Shown here piece by piece: positions 10,182 through 18,659 of a DNA stretch of 64,000 bases. The position numbers and the translations under genes were made by a program. Origin of the DNA: Chelatococcus sambhunathii (GTDB lineage Bacteria > Pseudomonadota > Alphaproteobacteria > Rhizobiales > Methylopilaceae); contig JADBEO010000015.1 in NCBI GenBank assembly GCA_031316315.1, positions 1-64,000 on the forward strand, read 5' to 3'. Each line of letters starts with the position of its first letter. Within the stretch, counting starts at the first letter, position 1. A model generated the notes under the pieces. That model was given only the letters and a program-made list of their open reading frames with translations. It made no database searches and was not told the origin of the DNA.

Positions 10182-10940
10182 TCAGGCCGCTGCCTTTGAA
10201 CGCGCCTCGCCGACCAGCGCCACCAATGCCTTACGGACGTCGCCGGCGTTGAGCGCGGGCGTCGAAAACGGCAGGTAGAGCGCCCTGCCCTCGAGCCCGA
10301 TCTCGCAGCCATGCGGGTCGCAGCCCTCGAAGGTCCAGTCGCCGTCGGGCGCGCCGAGCAGGACGGTCGCGTAAAGCCGGGTCGCGTCGCGGTGATCCTC
10401 GTTCATGTGCTCGACGATCCCGCCCTCGGCCTCGAACAGCCCGGCGGCGCGCTCGGTATCGGCGCGGATCTCGTCCCAGCCGAGGTCGACGATGCGGCCG
10501 AAGCCGGCGACGAGATGGGCGCCCTCCGGCTCCAGCCGGACCATGTTGAAGTCGCCGAAGTCGATATACGCCGCGCTGTCTGGCTGACGCGCGAGCCAGC
10601 GCGCCTTGAGCGCCTCCTTGTCGGCCGCGACGCAGCGCCCGAACACCGTGACGCGCGGATGGGCGAGCGGATCGCCGGCGCCGACATCGGCGCAGAGCAC
10701 GCTCGCGCGCGGATCGGCCTTGAGGTTGGCCGTGTGCCGGGCGAGGTCCGAGATCAGCATCAGCGGCGCGCCGTCCCGATCGGCCGCCATTCCGACCAGG
10801 GAGACGTAGGGGCGGCCGGCCTCCCGATCGAGCGTCGCAAGGCTGGCGCGGCGGGAGCCGCGGATCAGGGCGCGCGCCGCGCCGACCGGATCGAACGGCG
10901 CCCGCACGGGCGTCGCGGGCGAAGCGTCATCGTTATCCAT
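10182..10940 (-). CDS. HugZ-like pyridoxamine-phosphate-oxidase-fold protein with DUF2470 domain
   Basis: 252 residues. The N-terminal split-barrel flavin/heme-binding fold (about 15-150) contains [20 protein letters not shown] and HPRVTVFGR. The C-terminal DUF2470 region begins at [19 protein letters not shown], a strongly conserved motif of the HugZ/heme-utilisation group. A role in heme binding or degradation is plausible from the family, but a flavin reductase role cannot be excluded. ATG 10940 is preferred over GTG 10946 because the GAGGTG stretch then falls at normal ribosome-binding distance. It sits between pckA and chvI. Confidence 0.8.
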   Translation of the reverse strand: MDNDDASPATPVRAPFDPVGAARALIRGSRRASLATLDREAGRPYVSLVGMAADRDGAPLMLISDLARHTANLKADPRASVLCADVGAGDPLAHPRVTVFGRCVAADKEALKARWLARQPDSAAYIDFGDFNMVRLEPEGAHLVAGFGRIVDLGWDEIRADTERAAGLFEAEGGIVEHMNEDHRDATRLYATVLLGAPDGDWTFEGCDPHGCEIGLEGRALYLPFSTPALNAGDVRKALVALVGEARSKAAA

Positions 10941-11076
10941 ACTCACCTCTTCACCGTTCCGGGAGACCCGCGGCCCCCAAAAGGTCTGTCAATCATGGGT
11001 TCATGTCGGCTCGGTCACATTTAAGCCACGCGGCGACGGTTCATGCGTTGAAGTTCGTGCTATTAAAGAAGGCGCC

Positions 11077-11784
11077 ATGCCGACGATTGCTCTGGTCGAC
11101 GACGACCGCAACATCCTGACGTCCGTTTCCATCGCGCTCGAAGCCGAAGGTTACAGGATACAGACCTACAACGACGGCGCGACCGCGCTCGAAGGGTTGC
11201 GTTCGACGCCGCCGGACCTGGCGATCTTCGACATCAAGATGCCCCGCATGGACGGCATGGAGCTGCTTAGGCGCCTGCGCCAGAAATCCGAACTGCCGGT
11301 GATCTTCCTCACCTCCAAGGACGAGGAGATCGACGAGTTGTTCGGCCTGAAGATGGGCGCGGACGACTTCATCCGGAAGCCGTTCTCGCAGCGCCTGCTG
11401 GTCGAGCGCGTCAAGGCCGTGCTGCGCCGCGCAAGCGCCAAGGACCCGCAGGCCGTCGGCGCGCCGAAGGGCGCGGACTCCAAGGCGCTGGAACGCGGGC
11501 AGCTGATGATGGATCCGGAGCGGCACACCTGCACCTGGAAGGGCGAGTCGGTGACGCTGACCGTGACCGAGTTCCTGATCCTTCAGGCGCTCGCCATGCG
11601 CCCGGGCGTCGTGAAGAGCCGCAACGCGCTGATGGACGCGGCTTACGACGATCAGGTCTATGTCGACGACCGCACCATCGACAGCCACATCAAGCGGCTG
11701 CGCAAGAAGTTCAAGGCCTGCGACGACGACTTCGACATGATCGAGACGCTCTACGGCGTCGGGTACCGGTTCAAGGAAGTTTGA
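11077..11784 (+). CDS. chvI: Response regulator ChvI
   Basis: 235 residues, OmpR/PhoB family. The receiver domain (1-120) has the acidic cluster DDD at 8-10, phospho-acceptor Asp52 ([15 protein letters not shown]) and the conserved Thr/Lys segments FLTSKD and FIRKPF. The C-terminal winged helix (about 140-232) contains [17 protein letters not shown] and [16 protein letters not shown], ending LYGVGYRF. With ChvG, 111 bp downstream, it controls envelope, acid-stress and exopolysaccharide genes in Rhizobiales and is often essential. Confidence 0.95.
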   Translation: MPTIALVDDDRNILTSVSIALEAEGYRIQTYNDGATALEGLRSTPPDLAIFDIKMPRMDGMELLRRLRQKSELPVIFLTSKDEEIDELFGLKMGADDFIRKPFSQRLLVERVKAVLRRASAKDPQAVGAPKGADSKALERGQLMMDPERHTCTWKGESVTLTVTEFLILQALAMRPGVVKSRNALMDAAYDDQVYVDDRTIDSHIKRLRKKFKACDDDFDMIETLYGVGYRFKEV

Positions 11785-11895
11785 CGGCCGCGGCCGCCTG
11801 ATCTAGGCGGGTCCGCGCCGGAAGCGGGCCGGCGCGCCGCAGTGCGCGGCGCCGCCCGCGTTGCAGCGCACGAGCGTTGATGTGTAACTAACCCC

Positions 11896-13674
11896 ATGAG
11901 CGTCGAAGCCGAGCGCGCCGACGACATCGTCCAGACCGAGACCGACGACGAGCCTCGCCGGCAAACCCTCGGCGAGCGCGCGCGCAACGCGTTCGGCGCG
12001 CTGAAGACGCTCGGTTTTTCGAGTCTCACCCGCCGCATCGTGGTGCTGAACCTCGTCGGACTGGTGGTGCTCGTCTCCGGCATCCTGTTCCTGAACCAGT
12101 TCCGAGCCGGGCTGATCGACGCGCGGGTCCAGAGCCTGCTGATCCAGGGCGAGATCATCGCCGGCGCGATCGCCTCGTCTGCGACGGTCGAGACCAACCA
12201 ACTCTATGTCGATCCGGACAAGCTGCTCGCGCTGCAGCTCGGCCAGACCGTCGCGCCCAACGACGACCAGCTCCAGAGCCTCGAATTCCCGATCAATCCG
12301 GAGCGGGTGGCTCCGGTTCTGCGTCGCCTCGTGACGCCGACGCGCACCCGCGCCCGGATCTACGACCGCGACGGCGCGCTGCTGCTCGATTCGCGCTCGC
12401 TCTACGCCCGCGGAGACATTCTCCGCTTCGACCTGCCGCCGCCGCATCGCGATCCCAGCCTGATCGAGCGGATCGGCGCGACGCTCAAGAGCTACCTCCG
12501 CCGCACGGACCTGCCGCTCTACGCCGAGCTGGGCGGGCAGAACGGGCGCGGCTATCCGGAAGTGGCCAAGGCGCTGTCCGGCACGCCGGAGAGCATCGTC
12601 CGAGTGAACGATTCGGGCGAGATCATCGTGTCCGTCGCCGTGCCGATCCAGCGCTTCCGGGCGGTCACCGGCGTGCTGCTGCTTTCCACGCAGGGCGGCG
12701 ACATCGACGCGATCGTGACCGCCGAGCGCATGGGCATCCTTCGCGTGTTTCTCGTCGCCGCGCTGGTGATGCTGCTGCTGTCGCTGCTGCTCGCGAGCAC
12801 CATCGCCGGTCCGGTGCGCAAGCTCGCCGACGGCGCCGAGCGCGTCCGCCGCCGTGTGACGCACCGCGCCGAGATCCCCGACTTCACCAACCGCACGGAC
12901 GAGATCGGCCACCTGTCCGGCGCGCTGCGCGACATGACGAGCGCGCTCTACGCGCGCATCGAGGGCATCGAACGGTTCGCAGCCGACGTCGCGCACGAAC
13001 AGAAGAACCCGCTGACCTCGCTGCGGTCGGCTGTGGAGACCATGCCGCTCGCCAAAAGCGACGAATCGCGCGCGCGCCTGCTCGACGTCATCCAGCACGA
13101 CGTGAGGCGCCTCGACCGGCTGATCAGCGACATCTCCGACGCCAGCCGCCTCGACGCCGAGCTTCAGCGGCAGGACGCCGAGCCGGTCGACGTGGTGAAG
13201 CTGCTGACCACGGTGATCGAGATGCAGAACGGCGCCCCGCGCGACAACGGCGTCACGGTGAGCCTTACGGTGTCCGACGCCGCGCAGGGCCGCGACGCCT
13301 ATCTGGTCCTCGGCCACGACTCCCGGTTGGCGCAGGTCATAACCAACCTGATCGACAACGCCCGGTCGTTTTCGCCGCCGGGTTCGGTGGTCAAGGTGTC
13401 ATGCCGGCGTACGAAGAAGTTCGTCGACGTCGTCGTCGACGACGTCGGCCCCGGCATCCGGCCCGATGCGGTCAAGAAGATCTTCGATCGCTTTTACACC
13501 GACCGTCCCGATCAGGGCTTCGGCCAGAACTCGGGCCTCGGCCTCTCGATCTCCAAACAGATCGTCGACGCCCATGGCGGCCGTATCAGCGCCGAGAACC
13601 GCATGAAAGACGGAGAGCCAGAGGTCGTGGCGGGCGCCCGGTTCGTCGTGCGGCTGCCGGCGGCGCTGCTGTGA
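11896..13674 (+). CDS. chvG: Sensor histidine kinase ChvG
   Basis: 592 residues. Layout: cytoplasmic N-terminus, membrane helix about 55-75 (IVVLNLVGLVVLVSGILFL), long periplasmic sensor, second helix about 283-303, HAMP, HisKA with phospho-acceptor His367 in DVAHEQKNPLTSLRSAVETM, then HATPase with N-box LIDNARSF, DVGPGI and GLGLSISKQIV. The family's usual H-box has a hydrophobic residue where this protein has Gln (HEQKNP). Its TGA overlaps the GTG start of hprK by two bases, so kinase and PTS genes are translationally coupled. Confidence 0.94.
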   Translation: MSVEAERADDIVQTETDDEPRRQTLGERARNAFGALKTLGFSSLTRRIVVLNLVGLVVLVSGILFLNQFRAGLIDARVQSLLIQGEIIAGAIASSATVETNQLYVDPDKLLALQLGQTVAPNDDQLQSLEFPINPERVAPVLRRLVTPTRTRARIYDRDGALLLDSRSLYARGDILRFDLPPPHRDPSLIERIGATLKSYLRRTDLPLYAELGGQNGRGYPEVAKALSGTPESIVRVNDSGEIIVSVAVPIQRFRAVTGVLLLSTQGGDIDAIVTAERMGILRVFLVAALVMLLLSLLLASTIAGPVRKLADGAERVRRRVTHRAEIPDFTNRTDEIGHLSGALRDMTSALYARIEGIERFAADVAHEQKNPLTSLRSAVETMPLAKSDESRARLLDVIQHDVRRLDRLISDISDASRLDAELQRQDAEPVDVVKLLTTVIEMQNGAPRDNGVTVSLTVSDAAQGRDAYLVLGHDSRLAQVITNLIDNARSFSPPGSVVKVSCRRTKKFVDVVVDDVGPGIRPDAVKKIFDRFYTDRPDQGFGQNSGLGLSISKQIVDAHGGRISAENRMKDGEPEVVAGARFVVRLPAALL

Positions 13675-14270
13675 GCCTCCGTCCGACCGTTCACGCCAAC
13701 TGCTTCGTTGTCGGCGAGGCCGGCATCCTGGTGCGCGGCGAGTCCCGATCCGGAAAGTCGAGTCTGACGCTCGCTTTGATCGAGCGCGCGACGGCCGAGG
13801 GCCGCTTCGCCCGCCTCGTGGCGGACGACCGCGTCAGACTCGAGGCGAAGAACGACCGACTGATCGGATCGGTCCCGAGCACGATCGCCGGCCTCATCGA
13901 ACGGCGCGGCGTCGGGATCGAGCGGCTCCCCTTCCTGCGGCGAGCCGTGGTCCGGCTGGTCGTCGACCTTCTTCCCCCCGGGAAACCCTTGCCGGACAGG
14001 GTCGATCTCGACGTCGTGATCGAGGGGGTGACGCTGCCCTGCGTCACGTGGCCGGGCGGCTGTTTCGAGGCTGCGGATGTCGTCATGACCGCATTGCGTG
14101 CGATCGAAAGGCGCGGCGACTGTGGCGCTACGGCCCTTGCGTTCGGGCGACAAGATGGAGAAATAACGGTTACGATGGGGAGCCCGTCGAAATCCCAGCC
14201 GGCCGGCGCACGGGCAGCGCGCGGCGGGCGTCGCTCGGAGCGCAATGAGTTTTGCGCGGAGACTCAATGA
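13671..14270 (+). CDS. hprK: HPr kinase/phosphorylase, short alphaproteobacterial form
   Basis: 199 residues, only the C-terminal catalytic domain of the longer Firmicute enzyme, as usual in Rhizobiales. The Walker A motif GESRSGKSS (residues 23-31) and LVADDRVRLE (the HPrK catalytic acid segment) are present, plus GSVPSTIAGLIERRGVGI. It should phosphorylate and dephosphorylate the conserved Ser of HPr. Starts at GTG 13671 overlapping the chvG stop; its TGA overlaps the ATG of the EIIA gene (ATGA). The Arg/Gly-rich C-terminal tail is not conserved. Confidence 0.9.
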   Translation: MSLRPTVHANCFVVGEAGILVRGESRSGKSSLTLALIERATAEGRFARLVADDRVRLEAKNDRLIGSVPSTIAGLIERRGVGIERLPFLRRAVVRLVVDLLPPGKPLPDRVDLDVVIEGVTLPCVTWPGGCFEAADVVMTALRAIERRGDCGATALAFGRQDGEITVTMGSPSKSQPAGARAARGGRRSERNEFCAETQ

Positions 14271-14668
14271 TAGGCCTCGTCCTCGTCACTCATGGGCGCC
14301 TCGCCTGTGAGTTTCGCGCCGCCCTCGAACACGTCGTCGGACCGCAGACGCAGATCGCGACCGTGACGATCGAACCCGAGGACGACATGGAGCTGCGGCG
14401 CGGCGACATCATCGCGGCGGTGCATGATGTCAATTCCGGCGACGGCGTCGTCGTTCTGACCGACATGTTCGGCGGCACGCCGTCGAACCTCGCGATCTCC
14501 TGCATGGACGGCCGCAAGGTCGAGGTGATCGCGGGCATCAACCTGCCCATGCTGATCAAGCTGGCGACCGTGCGGCCGAACCTCCCGCTCGACGCCGCGG
14601 TGATCCAGGCGCAGGAAGCGGGACGCAAATACATCAACGTCGCGAGTCAGGTCCTCTCCGTCCGATGA
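14267..14668 (+). CDS. PTS EIIA component (mannose/Man type)
   Basis: 133 residues. Phospho-acceptor His9 lies in MIGLVLVTHGRLACEF. MFGGTPSNLAI and the EIIA-Man fold segments are clear. With HPr and HprK, and no sugar-specific membrane subunit nearby, it belongs to the regulatory PTS of alphaproteobacteria rather than to sugar transport. ATG 14267 overlaps the hprK stop, and its own TGA overlaps the ptsH ATG. Confidence 0.92.
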   Translation: MIGLVLVTHGRLACEFRAALEHVVGPQTQIATVTIEPEDDMELRRGDIIAAVHDVNSGDGVVVLTDMFGGTPSNLAISCMDGRKVEVIAGINLPMLIKLATVRPNLPLDAAVIQAQEAGRKYINVASQVLSVR

Positions 14669-14961
14669 CGCTGAGCGACGCCGACGGAGCGGTCGTCTCC
14701 CGCGAACTCGCCATCGTCAACAAGCGCGGTCTGCATGCGCGGGCTTCAGCGAAGTTCGTGCAGACCGTCGAGAAGTTCCGCTGCCGCGTCACCGTCAGTC
14801 GCGCGGGCGAGACGGTCGGCGGCTCCTCGATCATGGGGCTGATGATGCTGGCCGCCGGCCAGGGCACCTCCATCCAGGTGGAGGCGACCGGTTCGGACGC
14901 GCGGGAAGCGATCGAGGCGCTCGCTAAGCTGGTTGCTGACCGCTTCGGCGAGGAAGAGTGA
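14665..14961 (+). CDS. ptsH: Phosphocarrier protein HPr
   Basis: 98 residues. The EI-phosphorylated His is residue 24 (KRGLHARASAKF). The regulatory Ser targeted by HprK is residue 55 (GGSSIMGLMML). The short N-terminal extension of about 9 residues relative to E. coli HPr is common in this order. Last gene of the chvI-chvG-hprK-EIIA-ptsH run, with ATGA coupling to the gene upstream. Confidence 0.95.
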   Translation: MTLSDADGAVVSRELAIVNKRGLHARASAKFVQTVEKFRCRVTVSRAGETVGGSSIMGLMMLAAGQGTSIQVEATGSDAREAIEALAKLVADRFGEEE

Positions 14962-15027
14962 GCCGCGCCGCAGGCAAGACCAGGAACCGACCTCCGAAGC
15001 TCGCCCGCGTCTCCAACTCACGCAAGA

Positions 15028-15052
15028 ACGCCCGAGCCAAGGGCCCGGGCGT
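15028..15052. terminator. Hairpin between convergent ptsH and Tim44-like gene
   Basis: ACGCCCG (15028-15034) pairs with CGGGCGT (15046-15052) in the 124-bp gap between converging genes. There is no strong T-run on either side, so it is a weak or bidirectional terminator at best. Confidence 0.4.
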
Positions 15053-15085
15053 CGGTGAATTGGGTTATCGGCTGAGGGCGGCTGC

Positions 15086-16180
15086 TCAGCCGAACAGGCC
15101 GCCAAACATTCCCTTTTTCTGCTCCTGCGACTGCTGGACAGCGGAGAGGCGCCACTCGCCGCCGGCGCTCGGGCGCACGAAGGTCCAGAGCTCCGTGGCC
15201 TCGGTCGGACGGTTCGGATCGCCGTCCACGATCTGGCGCGTGCGCGCGTCCTCGGTGACGTCGATCAGGCCGTAGCGCATGGCGACCGTCGCGTAGTCCT
15301 CGCCGTTTTCGCTCCACGCCTCCGCGAGGTCGCCCTGCAGCAGGCGGACGTCGGTCACCCGGTTGACGACGCCGTCGCGCGACATCTCGGCGAGGTCGTC
15401 GGCGAACATCTGCGACATCTCCGGCGTCGCGAGCCTGTGGAGCGTGCCGAGATCCTGGCGGCTCCAGGCGTCCTGTACGTCCTTCAGCATGCGCTCGAAC
15501 GCCTCGTAGTCCGCAGCCCCGATCGTAACCTCGCCCGAGGGCGGACGGCTGTCGTAGCCGCCGCCATAGGAGCCGCCGGCCGGCGGGACGCTTCCCCGAC
15601 CGGGATAGTCGAAGCGGTCGGCGTTGACGCTCGCCGGGGCCGGCTGCGCCGGCCGGTAGGGCGAACCGCCTCCGGCGCCCGCCCCGACCGGCGTCGGGTG
15701 GGACGCAGGCGACGAGGAGCCCTGCTGGCGGTTGCGGAACCAGTTCAGCGCGAAACGCACCACGATCACCACGAGCGCGACCTGGATCAGCAGGCCGATC
15801 AACCCGGCGAGCGAACCGAGGCCGCCGAGAAAGCCGCTGCCCGTCAGAAGCCCGAACAGGCCGGCGCCGAGCAGGCCGCCCATGATGCCGCCCATCAGCC
15901 CGCCGCCGAACAGACCGCCGCTTCGGGCCGCGGGGCGTGGGGCGGCCGTCGACGGCGAGGGATTGCCGAAGCCGGGCTGCGTTGTGGAGCGCTGCATCTG
16001 CTGCGCTCCGGGGGCCGTCGCCGTCGGAGGGGGCGCGTCGAAGGTGCGCGAGCCGCGGCTGCCGAAGCTGCCGCCCCTGCCGGCGCGCGCATCGGCGTCC
16101 AGGGGCGCGAAGGTCGTCGCGACCAGCGTGGCGGCCGCAAGGACGGACAGGGCGCGTCTGACGAAGGGAACGGGCGTCAT
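15086..16180 (-). CDS. Tim44-like domain membrane protein
   Basis: 364 residues. A signal peptide/helix (FVRRALSVLAAATLVATTFA) is followed by a Gly/Arg/Ser-rich stretch and a Gly-rich hydrophobic region with several membrane segments (about 95-155, GLFGGGLMGGIMGGLLGAGL and GLIGLLIQVALVVIVVRFAL). After a Pro/Gly linker comes a C-terminal Tim44/MRPL45-like alpha+beta domain (about 225-355) with AFERMLKDVQDAWSRQDLGT. This matches the bacterial Tim44-like membrane proteins widespread in alphaproteobacteria; function is not established. ATG 16180 is chosen because the signal peptide starts there. Confidence 0.8.
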   Translation of the reverse strand: MTPVPFVRRALSVLAAATLVATTFAPLDADARAGRGGSFGSRGSRTFDAPPPTATAPGAQQMQRSTTQPGFGNPSPSTAAPRPAARSGGLFGGGLMGGIMGGLLGAGLFGLLTGSGFLGGLGSLAGLIGLLIQVALVVIVVRFALNWFRNRQQGSSSPASHPTPVGAGAGGGSPYRPAQPAPASVNADRFDYPGRGSVPPAGGSYGGGYDSRPPSGEVTIGAADYEAFERMLKDVQDAWSRQDLGTLHRLATPEMSQMFADDLAEMSRDGVVNRVTDVRLLQGDLAEAWSENGEDYATVAMRYGLIDVTEDARTRQIVDGDPNRPTEATELWTFVRPSAGGEWRLSAVQQSQEQKKGMFGGLFG

Positions 16181-16435
16181 GGAGAGCCTTAAGATCTTGC
16201 TCCGCTCACGGCGGATCGCGCGGAAGATGGTGGCTGGCCCCTCATTTGTCATCGCCTCGTCGCCTCGAGCCCATACCAATCCGGTCACGTTCTCGGCGCC
16301 TCGGCGTGAGTTGCATGCGGCCGATCGGCAACGGTCGCGTCGAACCGTCGCCCCGTGCGTTTTCCGGCTCGGCCCGCGGCGCGGTTCGGCCTAAGAAGGT
16401 CGAACGATGACGATGCCTCCCCCGGATTCGACTGC

Positions 16436-16888
16436 GTGAGGCGCCTTTTCGGCGCTCTGCTCGCCGCCTCGCTGAGCGCAGGCGCGGCGACCGCGGCCGA
16501 GCCCCATGCGTGGCCGGACGGGCCTGAGCCTTCGACCATTCAGGCCGACCCCTGGTCCGGCGACGCCGCAGCGGTCCCCCATGAAGACGCCTTTGTCTTC
16601 GAGGACATCGCCCAGACGCGCGGCCTGTCAGCTGAAGCGGTGGCCGCCGCGACCCGGTCCGATCTTGCGCGCCTCGCAGGCGCGCCTCCCGATCCGGGAC
16701 CCTCGAGGGACCGCGCCACCGGCGCCGGCGCGCGCGTGGACTGGAGCTTCGGCAGGTTCGTCGCGATCGGCGACGGCGGCGCAGCCTATGCGCCGGCGGA
16801 CGTCACGCGCGGGCGCGCCGGCCCGGCCTCGCTTGCCGAAACGGACGTCCCGGGCGCCGCCGCATTCGCGATGATCGCCGGTCGCTGA
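16436..16888 (+). CDS. Small secreted protein of unknown function
   Basis: 150 residues from GTG 16436. A clear signal peptide (RRLFGALLAASLSAGAATAA) is followed by an Ala/Asp/Pro-rich soluble region with no cysteines and no domain I recognise. It lies between the Tim44-like gene and ahcY, 10 bp before the ahcY operator. An ATG at 16355 is in frame but gives a non-signal-like extension. Coding status is likely but not certain, since high-GC DNA gives long chance frames. Confidence 0.5.
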   Translation: MRRLFGALLAASLSAGAATAAEPHAWPDGPEPSTIQADPWSGDAAAVPHEDAFVFEDIAQTRGLSAEAVAAATRSDLARLAGAPPDPGPSRDRATGAGARVDWSFGRFVAIGDGGAAYAPADVTRGRAGPASLAETDVPGAAAFAMIAGR

Positions 16889-16897
16889 CTCGGTGAC

Positions 16898-16921
16898 ATA
16901 AAGACTTCTTTATATCTTTAT
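16898..16921 (+). promoter_or_regulatory. SahR-type (ArsR family) operator upstream of ahcY
   Basis: ATAAAGA (16898-16904) and TCTTTAT (16907-16913) form a near-perfect palindrome with a 2-base centre, followed by a second TCTTTAT at 16915-16921. This A/T-rich island stands out in GC-rich DNA 87 bp before the ahcY start. Family knowledge: SahR repressors that sense S-adenosylhomocysteine control ahcY in many Proteobacteria through palindromes of this kind. A TTGCAG follows at once and could be the -35 element, so binding would block the promoter. No sahR gene is in the window. Confidence 0.6.
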
Positions 16922-17007
16922 TGCAGCTGGCGCGACCGCGTGCTAGGGAACGGCCAAGTTCGCGCCTTTGGGCGCCGCTCCGTTCACATCAAGGGATCAG
17001 CCGTCAG

Positions 17008-18444
17008 ATGACCGCTTCCAGCGCCGCCCTCAAGCAGGCTCCTGAAACCGACTACGTGATCAAGGACATCGGCCTTGCCGACTGGGGCCGCAAGGAGCTC
17101 GCGATCGCCGAGACCGAGATGCCGGGCTTGATGTCCGTGCGCGAGGAGTACGGCCCGTCTCAGCCGCTGAAGGGCGCGCGCATCGCCGGCTCCCTGCACA
17201 TGACGATCCAGACCGCGATGCTGATCGAGACGCTGAAGGCGCTCGGCGCCGACGTCCGCTGGGCCTCGTGCAACATCTACTCGACGCAGGACCACGCCGC
17301 GGCCGCGATCGCCGCCTCCGGCACGCCGGTCTTCGCCGTAAAGGGCGAGACCCTGGAGGAGTACTGGGAGTACACCCACCGCATCTTCGAGTGGGCCGAC
17401 GGCGGCACCCCGAACATGATCCTCGACGACGGCGGCGACGCGACGCTGCTGCTCCACCTCGGCAAGCGCGCGGAAGGCGGCGACGTCGCTTTCCTCGAAG
17501 GCGCGACCAACGAGGAGGAGACCATCCTGTTCGCCGCCATCAAGAAGCGCCTCAAGAGCCATCCCGGCTGGTACACGAAGAACGCCGACGCGATCCTCGG
17601 CGTGACCGAGGAGACCACCACCGGCGTCCATCGCCTGTACGAGCTCGCCAAGAAGGGCGAGCTGCTGTTCCCCGCGATCAACGTCAACGACAGCGTCACC
17701 AAGTCGAAGTTCGACAATCTCTACGGTTGCCGCGAGTCGCTCGTCGACGCGATCCGCCGCGGCACCGACGTGATGATGGCCGGCAAGGTCGCGATGGTCG
17801 CGGGCTTCGGCGACGTCGGCAAGGGGTCGGCCGCCTCGCTGCGCCAGGCCGGCTGCCGCGTGCTCGTCTCCGAGGCCGATCCGATCTGCGCTCTGCAGGC
17901 CGCGATGGAGGGCTACGAGGTCACCACGATGGAGGACGCCACCACCCGCGCCGACATCTTCGTGACCGCCACCGGCAACGTCGACGTCATCACCGTCGAC
18001 CACATGCGCGCCATGAAGGACCGGGCGATCGTCTGCAACATCGGCCACTTCGACAGCGAGATCCAGATCGGCGCGCTGAAGAATTTCAAGTGGGACAACG
18101 TCAAGCCGCAGGTCGACGAGGTCGAGTTCCCGGACGGCAAGCGCATCATCGTGCTGTCCGAGGGCCGGCTCGTGAACCTCGGCAACGCGACGGGCCATCC
18201 GTCCTTCGTGATGTCCGCGTCATTCACCAACCAGACGCTCGCCCAGATCGAGCTCTACGCGAACAACAAGGACGGGCGTTACGCCAAGCAGGTCTACACC
18301 CTGCCGAAGACGCTCGACGAGAAGGTCGCCGCGCTGCACCTGGGCAAGATCGGCGTCAAGCTCACCAAGCTCACCGATCAGCAGGCGAAGTACATCGGCG
18401 TGCCGCAGGAAGGCCCGTTCAAGCCGGATCACTACCGCTACTGA
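17008..18444 (+). CDS. ahcY: Adenosylhomocysteinase
   Basis: 478 residues, standard for the tetrameric proteobacterial enzyme. Hydrolyses S-adenosylhomocysteine to adenosine and homocysteine in the methyl cycle. Visible are the substrate region [15 protein letters not shown], the NAD+-binding Rossmann motif [13 protein letters not shown], the SAHH signature [12 protein letters not shown] and the C-terminal FKPDHYRY that reaches into the neighbouring subunit. Start ATG 17008 is preceded by AAGGGA. Preceded by the palindromic operator and followed by a strong terminator, so it is a single-gene unit. Confidence 0.97.
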   Translation: MTASSAALKQAPETDYVIKDIGLADWGRKELAIAETEMPGLMSVREEYGPSQPLKGARIAGSLHMTIQTAMLIETLKALGADVRWASCNIYSTQDHAAAAIAASGTPVFAVKGETLEEYWEYTHRIFEWADGGTPNMILDDGGDATLLLHLGKRAEGGDVAFLEGATNEEETILFAAIKKRLKSHPGWYTKNADAILGVTEETTTGVHRLYELAKKGELLFPAINVNDSVTKSKFDNLYGCRESLVDAIRRGTDVMMAGKVAMVAGFGDVGKGSAASLRQAGCRVLVSEADPICALQAAMEGYEVTTMEDATTRADIFVTATGNVDVITVDHMRAMKDRAIVCNIGHFDSEIQIGALKNFKWDNVKPQVDEVEFPDGKRIIVLSEGRLVNLGNATGHPSFVMSASFTNQTLAQIELYANNKDGRYAKQVYTLPKTLDEKVAALHLGKIGVKLTKLTDQQAKYIGVPQEGPFKPDHYRY

Positions 18445-18470
18445 TCCGCTTTCAAGGACCCGACGATCCG

Positions 18471-18499
18471 ACGCGCCCGGCCCCGCCGGGCGCGTTTTT
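18471..18499 (+). terminator. Rho-independent terminator of ahcY
   Basis: A perfect 10-bp stem (ACGCGCCCGG 18471-18480 with CCGGGCGCGT 18486-18495), a 5-base loop and TTTTT (18495-18499) lie 27 bases after the ahcY stop. Confidence 0.9.
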
Positions 18500-18659
18500 C
18501 ATCGCGGCCGGGAATTTCGGGTCTCGCGGCTTTCCGGACATAGGGCCCGACTCCGCTTCGCGGTATCTTCCGGTGATTCGAGGCGGGGCGCGCGGAGGGG
18601 CGGCGAACCGCGCATGGACGCGGGCGGCCGCGTCCGATTTCGTCGGGGGCTTCTGCGGA

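Noticed and set aside
16889..17007. SAH or SAM riboswitch in the ahcY leader
   Set aside because: The conserved riboswitch core is not visible; the feature present is a DNA palindrome typical of a repressor site.
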